Shown piece by piece: positions 59,206 to 64,000 of a stretch of 64,000 bases of DNA. Numbering within the stretch: the stretch's first letter is position 1; each line of letters opens with the position of its first letter. Under the pieces are notes generated by a model. That model saw only the letters and a list, made by a program, of their open reading frames with translations. It was not told where the DNA came from and ran no database searches. This DNA is from Cristatella mucedo (taxonomy: Eukaryota; Bryozoa; Phylactolaemata; Cristatellidae): the NCBI GenBank assembly GCA_009760855.2, contig WPIO01000029.1, positions 2,125,501 to 2,189,500 on the forward strand, written 5' to 3'. Position numbers and translations under genes: made by a program.

Positions 59206-60969
59206 TTGTTTATGATCCGATGTTTACCATGTTCCGATCATCTGTCAATCACCAAAACCGGATTGCATTATTACTAATTTGTCATTTAATAAGTAAACTT
59301 CCAAAAACTTCGAAATGTTGACCCATTTTGTGGCTGGGTCCGACATTCTATCTTAATGGTAGACCAAGATGCAGTTTCTTGAGGCTAATTTTAGGCCACT
59401 AAGGCGAGTCGATCGTGGTAACTGCATACATCTTCAGACCTGGTTTAAAGGTCCTGATTTATGGTAATAGACTAAAAAGCCTGGTGGCACTCAACCAGTG
59501 CTTTAGCAACCAACTGCTTTTGTAGATATTGCGAAGTCGAAACCATCCGAGCGACAAACGCTGCTAACGATAGAACGAAGAAATGTTTTGTGAATCGCGA
59601 GAATCCTCTCTACCTAAGCTCGTAGAAATTACGCGTGGATATTTAATTGCTTACCGCTTTTTCCATTTCTTCGTCGCATGAGCCAACTTCCATCGCATGT
59701 CCGGCGGTGTGTTTACAGACTACCGGTGCGACCGTGCTGGCTTGGCGTTGCTTCGCGCTCGTCCAGGAAGTTCTATTGCACGTCTAGTGCATGCTTCTGG
59801 CCCTTAGAACACGCCGGGGTACTGGAGGGGCTGCCGCATCCAAATTATTACTTGTCCTATTTTTAATCTGAGCCTATATGTTCCTACATGCTTTTAAAGT
59901 ACGAGTCTTTCTTCTTGATCACGTTCGAGCCCCAAGGCATGTAAAAGGTCACAACCTTGTCAAAATGTTCTTCATGATTTATCCCATCGACCCCCAAGGT
60001 CACCCCTTTCTGAACATCGGATCATAAGCGGATATCATTCTCCTCAGAGCATGTTTCTGTTTCACTATCTTCACTTATGTGTGAGTCAAGAAACCTGTTC
60101 TTTTGAGAGTGATGCTACCCTTCCGTTTAACCCTCCTACTGACCTCTTTATGCAATACTACAACGCGACACTCGGTATACATTGTAGATCAGTTTGCACT
60201 ACTAGCTAAACGACAGGTCGTTCCTGGTCGTGAAGCCCTTTGGTTTACGGCTAACATATTGAAAGCAAGGAGTAGCACATGTACGCTTGAGAAGGCAGCT
60301 AAAAAGTCATGGCTCAGTGTCCACTGCTTGACGTTTGAGAAATATCGTAGGCCATTTCAATCCGTTTTAGTAAGACTAAATCGGAATTACATAGAGATAT
60401 AGTTAAATCTCAAGATCAATAACCCTATAGTTAATGTCCACTATTGGTACTTCTAACTGCTCACAAGCAAGCTTACTGTCCAGTGATCCCAATCGTGACT
60501 AAAAAGCTCTTGTCTCCAAATTCTTAGTAAGACAAAACAGATTAGTGGCCCCATCTCCGTGGTGCCAGACTGCAATCCCTCTTCGCCTTGCTCTTCACCT
60601 CTCAATTATTTCACGTCTGTTTCTATAGAACTCATCGCTAAATTTGTCTGCCAGGCTAAAATGCATACACTTGCTGCTGCCCACCATAACAAATATTGTA
60701 AACATGTCCCTGTTACCAGCCATGTTCTTTCCCCTCTGAATGTTTATGTCAGCCTACTCGTTAAAAAGCCGACTCTATTGCAACAGAATCCCAATAACTA
60801 TTGTCGAGTCTCCTTCCTACTATTCTTATCCAAGACATTAGAACTAGTAGTGGCACAAGAGCTAAACGATTGCATAATTTCACCAGATTTCGCTGGCAAC
60901 TTCCAATTGAAATTTAGAGCTATCCACCCCAAAAAAGCTTCGCCCCTTCGGGTTCATAATGAACTTTGA

Positions 60970-61050
60970 ATTATTATAATACCAATATATTTGTATAGCG
61001 TCCTCATATAACATAAGTCTCTTGCTAGGCACTTTACATATGCTGTAAAA
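60970..61050 (-). mobile_element. LINE-A-like tail inserted in LINE-C
   Basis: On plus: ATTTGTATAGCGTCCTCATA, AAGTCTCTTGCTAGGCACTT, TACATATGCTGTAAAAGAAGC. This is the reverse complement of a worn LINE/SINE1 3' tail. RT sequence resumes at about 61,052 with GCCGATCAGCGTAGCACC. Confidence 0.7.
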
Positions 61051-61379
61051 GAAGCATTCATTGCCGATCAGCGTAGCACCTCTCTGCTAGTTCACCTAGA
61101 TCTCTCAGCAGCATTTGACCCAATTGATCGTCACATTCTTCAGGAGCAACTCTCCACATGCCTAGCTGTCACTACCAGTGTTAAACTGGATTATATTTCA
61201 GCTGGGTGAGAGATGTCAGTCGTAGGTAAAAATGGTCGCGGGTAATCCGGGAAGCCTTTAAAGTACGGAGGTTTGGTCTTGCCCCCTTCTTTCACCATCA
61301 TACCCTCCTGATCGATGTTATTGCTAAACGTAATCCCAGCTTTCATTTCTATGCCGATGACACTTAGCTCTATCTATCG

Positions 61380-61556
61380 GTGAGCCGTAATGACACACTA
61401 GGTAAGGCGGTTGCTTTTCACGACCTCGGTCCCGAGGTCGTGGGTTCGAATCCTGCAGTGGGCAATCCTTTATTGCCACTGCAAGCGGCTGTGATAGCCA
61501 TCAAGGCCCTTCTGTCGCTACACAGAAGAGGCTGTTACATCAGCTGGTATTTTTTT
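61380..61556 (+). mobile_element. SINE2, complete copy nested in LINE-C
   Basis: About 175 bp: GGTGAGCCGTAATGACACAC, an A-box-like TAAGGCGGTTGC, a short GACCTCGGTCCCGAGGTC palindrome, the B box GGGTTCGAATCC, CTGCAGTGGGCAATCC, then ATTGCCACTGCAAGCGG and GGCCCTTCTGTCGC...GAGGCTGTTACATCAGC, ending in a T-rich run. LINE-C halves join across it (TCTATC before, CCTATCCCTC after). The tRNA-like head with both pol III boxes defines it as a SINE. Confidence 0.92.
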
Positions 61557-61740
61557 ACCTATCCCTCGACTCTTCTAAGCCTTGCTCAGCATACCAGTTA
61601 CTCAATTCCCTTGCAGCCAGCATCAACAACATTTGCAATGGAATGAGTACCAACTTCCCGAGGCTTAACGAAGATAAGATCGCTTATTAGTTATAGGCAG
61701 GCCTAGTGTCATCCTCGGAGTGTGACTAATATAGAGGTAA

Positions 61741-63104
61741 GGAATTGCTCAAGAGGCCGAGCTAAAGAGGCAAACAAGAACCTGACCTATATGTTTAATG
61801 CTGGTCACTACAAACGATACAAAATTTATAACAACGAACGTGTATTTACATAATGATATAATGTGCGTACATACAAATCAACACACATAGTGCTTGCCAC
61901 GGCTATAATAGTCGGGAGTTACTTCCCAAGGGATATGACGTACTCAAGAGCAGCTTGCAAAGTTAGAAGACAATAGCCCTCTTCATCCAGCAGACACCTG
62001 AAATGAAAATTAGCTTGATAGATATTCGCTTGAAACTAAAGACATGATGCACAACGAGACTTTTATCATCAGCTGCTCAACGTCATGCGGGCTGCACAAT
62101 TTCTTCAAGGACCTGATTTAAATGATCTCACTGAAAATACACATCTACGCACACTTCACTCTCGCCATGTAGATAGGTCGGTGGCGGATCTAAGGTCTTG
62201 TTCCACATCTTTCACACCCAGAACAAGGATAGGACTGCCGATGCTGCTCAATTATCTCTCAGATGCTGAAAGGTAACTGCTGCACTCTAATAAGGAATAG
62301 TCAATTAAAAAAAAAGAATTTCAAAAGGTAAGAACGAGAAAAAGCCAAATTGGACACAACAGCAGTAATCCAAAACAGAATGAATATACGATAGTGGTCA
62401 GAGCTGTATTTAAAACCAACTGATTTTTCTAGTAATACAAATAATAAGAATTTTATTGCATCCTACGAGAACTAAATCTCTTTCAAAGCACTCTACACAT
62501 GCTGCAAAGGAAGCTTGGATTTTGTATGCTGGTACTGGCAAATTCAGCCCGTATTTGATACTTTTTTCTTCACAGAGAATCCTGTTCACAAATGGTAGGG
62601 ATAATATTCGCGTGACTTAATGTCTACATGATCCTAGGAGCTAAGCAGTTGAGAATGTAAGCAGGCTTAAGTGATTGTAAAAACTTGCCCAGTTTATCAT
62701 TTCTGGCACGGCGAGTTACAGCCTCACGCGTCCTGTGCACTATCACAGCACTTAGTAAGAAGGCAAAATATACAGCTAGCATAGAGTGAGATGCAAACCT
62801 CAAAACATCCGGTGGGAAAAACAAATGATAAGAGTAGTCGAGATTCCCTATCAAATGTGTAAGTAACCGTTCGTGGGTCAAAAAGCGGCATCTTCCATTT
62901 ATCTGCCTTGCAGTATGACACAGATAGAAGAACCAGCACTGTCAGTCGGTCTTTCCCACATGATTATCCATAAATAATTCTTCAGAGGTGAAGTTTGTGA
63001 ATGCACGATGGGCAGTCATAGTCCTTAAGGGCCAAGTTGTTCAGGAAACCAATGACCGACATGCTCGGGGATAGAAGTTGACATCACAACGCTGAAGACC
63101 ACTA
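61741..63104. other. No recognised gene
   Basis: Only a LINE-A tail scrap at 62,440-62,515 is recognisable. Frames at 62,624-62,939 (minus) are unsupported. Confidence 0.4.
62440..62515 (-). mobile_element. LINE-A 3' tail scrap
   Basis: On plus: AATAATAAGAATTTTATTGC, then CGAGAACTAAATCTCTTTCA, CACTCTACACATGCTGCAAAGG. Confidence 0.75.
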
Positions 63105-63370
63105 CTAACTGTAAGTATATTGAATTCAAGATTCTGTTATTCACCTTTAGGCTCCTTTATTCTCCGGTTCCGGCCCATCTATAATAAATACTTCATCATC
63201 AAGTTTGAATCGCATAATCTGTTCTTCTTACTCACGTCGTTTGAGTGTGCCTCTAACCAACTTCAAGCTCGTCTTCAGTTCGTATACTCTCAAAGCCTGG
63301 ACTCATTCCTGACTGGAATTACGTTATCACCTGATTTGACAATATTCAAAATGAAGCTAACAACCTCTCC
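63105..63370 (+). mobile_element. LINE-A-related ORF-end fragment, decayed
   Basis: AATTCAAGATTCTGTTATTCACCTTTAGG matches the position of FKVLSLTFR in LINE-A. TTCAGTTCGTATACTCTCAA and GACTGGAATTACGTTATCACCTGATTTGACA match the last part of the ORF. A long frame over it (63,120-63,569) is a by-product. Confidence 0.75.
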
Positions 63371-63638
63371 TCGCAACCGTTGCTCCATCCAAGTGAATTG
63401 TCATTTGTATGCTTGTGTGTTCCAAAAATGTGCATGTTGTGATTATGGGCGAATTAATATGCACTTATACAGTGCCCGGGTGAACTTACATTTTTCCTGT
63501 TCTTTGAGTGTTTTTCATTTTTCATTCATTCATTGCACCTTACTAACAAGGATTTTTACTAACCAGTGATCGTGTGCCCTTCTGTACTTTTTTTTGCATT
63601 CTTGTTTAAGCCTTGATACCCCAATTGTCATTAAAAAA
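63371..63638. other. No recognised feature
   Basis: AT-rich sequence, possibly the worn 3' UTR of the preceding LINE fragment. Nothing else can be supported. Confidence 0.4.
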
Positions 63639-63808
63639 TACTAGCTGATTTAACAGCCTCTTTTATAGAGCAACAGAAGAGCCTTATGGCTAACACTACC
63701 GCTTGCAGCTGCGATAAAGAATCACCCACCGTAGGATTCGAACCAACGACCTCGGGACTGAGGTCGTGAAAAGCAACCACCTTACCTAGTGTGCCATCAC
63801 GGCTCACC
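63639..63808 (-). mobile_element. SINE2, complete copy
   Basis: Minus strand: GGTGAGCCGTGATGGCACAC, TAAGGTGGTTGCTTTTCACG, the B box TGGTTCGAATCC, then GCAGCTGCAAGCGG, AAGGCTCTTCTGTTGC and GAGGCTGTTAAATCAGC, ending in a T-run. It is nearly collinear with the copy at 61,380. Confidence 0.92.
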
Positions 63809-63845
63809 AAGGCTTAAGTCTTGGTCATCACTTCTCTTCCAAGAA

Positions 63846-63905
63846 GTTGTTAAGTGCCTGGATCAAGTGTAGGTTTTCTTAAGGTACTATAGAATATATT
63901 CTTTA
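63846..63905 (+). mobile_element. SINE1/LINE-A tail scrap
   Basis: AAGTGCCTGGATCAAGTGTAGG, TTTTCTTAAGGTACTATAGA, then an ATT-rich run. It follows the SINE1 tail order with a lost head. Confidence 0.6.
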
Positions 63906-64000
63906 TTACTATTATTTTATTCATACCTATTAGCACTGCCAGGAATGAACTGCAAACACAAATAGTAAAATTGCATACAGGTAAGTATTTAAGGCCAGGA

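Larger units (their letters stand above)
56961..60099. other. Upstream of SFSWAP, no gene recognised
   Basis: This holds a LINE-A tail at 58,180-58,245 and a SINE2 half at 59,133-59,205. Other frames (for example 58,828-59,103 and 59,678-59,866, plus) have no motif support. The stretch near 59,930-60,060 may be a worn 5' part of the LINE-C copy. Confidence 0.4.
60100..61740 (+). mobile_element. LINE-C (CR1/L2-like), linker and RT, inactivated and twice interrupted
   Basis: A linker between endonuclease and RT is seen at about 60,180-60,400 (LAKRQVVPGREALWFTANIL, KKSWLSVHCLTFEKYRRPFQ). RT fingers lie at about 60,740-60,960 (LVKKPTLLQQNPNNY, LSKTLELVVAQELND). HLDLSAAFDPIDRHILQEQL follows near 61,090-61,150, and a catalytic YADD at 61,350-61,361, followed by a TAG where LINE-A has CAG. 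The post-catalytic part continues after the SINE at 61,557-61,740. A minus-strand LINE tail scrap interrupts it at about 60,970-61,050. Only distantly similar to LINE-A. Confidence 0.88.

Noticed and set aside
61421-61463. Functional tRNA gene at the GGGTTCGAATCC box
   Set aside because: The same unit recurs at least seven times with a common non-tRNA 3' body, and no clover-leaf with an anticodon arm can be closed. It is a SINE head.
63120-63569. 149-codon plus-strand ORF
   Set aside because: It runs through a decayed LINE ORF end in a different frame from the RT and then into an AT-rich UTR-like sequence.

Overview
This window is animal nuclear DNA, most likely from an invertebrate. The evidence is a multi-exon, spliced homologue of the metazoan splicing regulator SFSWAP (suppressor-of-white-apricot), many degraded non-LTR retrotransposons of the CR1/L2 type, tRNA-derived SINEs, and long microsatellites. 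There are no prokaryotic operons or Shine-Dalgarno sites. I cannot name the species. Most long open frames in the window are chance readings through repeats or GC-rich DNA.

Layout. Positions 1-14,400 are repeat-rich and gene-poor: a LINE 3' end at the left edge, two 3'-truncated LINE-A pieces, a 28-bp minisatellite (7.1-7.4 kb), an 18-bp array (10.6-11.0 kb), a TG to GGTGT to GCTGT array (11.7-12.1 kb) and a GT/GCGT microsatellite (13.6 kb). Positions 14,500-16,350 are GC- and CpG-rich and end next to a small exon-like ORF on the plus strand (16,501-16,587). Positions 21,700-24,800 are also CpG-rich and hold a second exon-like ORF on the minus strand (22,262-22,450) and a 105-bp palindromic tandem repeat. 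Positions 25,500-35,800 are a retrotransposon graveyard. It contains a nearly full-length LINE-A pseudogene (endonuclease and reverse transcriptase, minus strand), a second LINE-A RT copy (plus strand), a LINE-B copy with an unbroken 261-codon C-terminal ORF, and nested SINEs.

Positions 37,789-56,818 (minus strand) carry the one gene I identify firmly, SFSWAP. I joined it from 14 exons whose phases all agree. It encodes the DRY/EERY region, two SURP modules, a basic helical segment and an RS-rich tail, for 788 residues (754 without the doubtful exon 7). Its introns hold LINE remnants, a SINE with a perfect 11-bp target duplication, a probable solo LTR with TGT...ACA ends, a fragment of a recurrent invertebrate mobile-element protein, and two copies of an unnamed repeat of about 430 bp.

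Positions 56,900-64,000 lie upstream of SFSWAP and contain another LINE copy (LINE-C) split by a SINE, plus LINE and SINE scraps.

No complete novel system is evident. The observations most worth checking are the SINE family that shares its 3' tail with LINE-A, the solo LTR, the unnamed intronic repeat pair, the weak intron-1 donor of SFSWAP (compatible with autoregulation by intron retention), and the two CpG-associated exon candidates.
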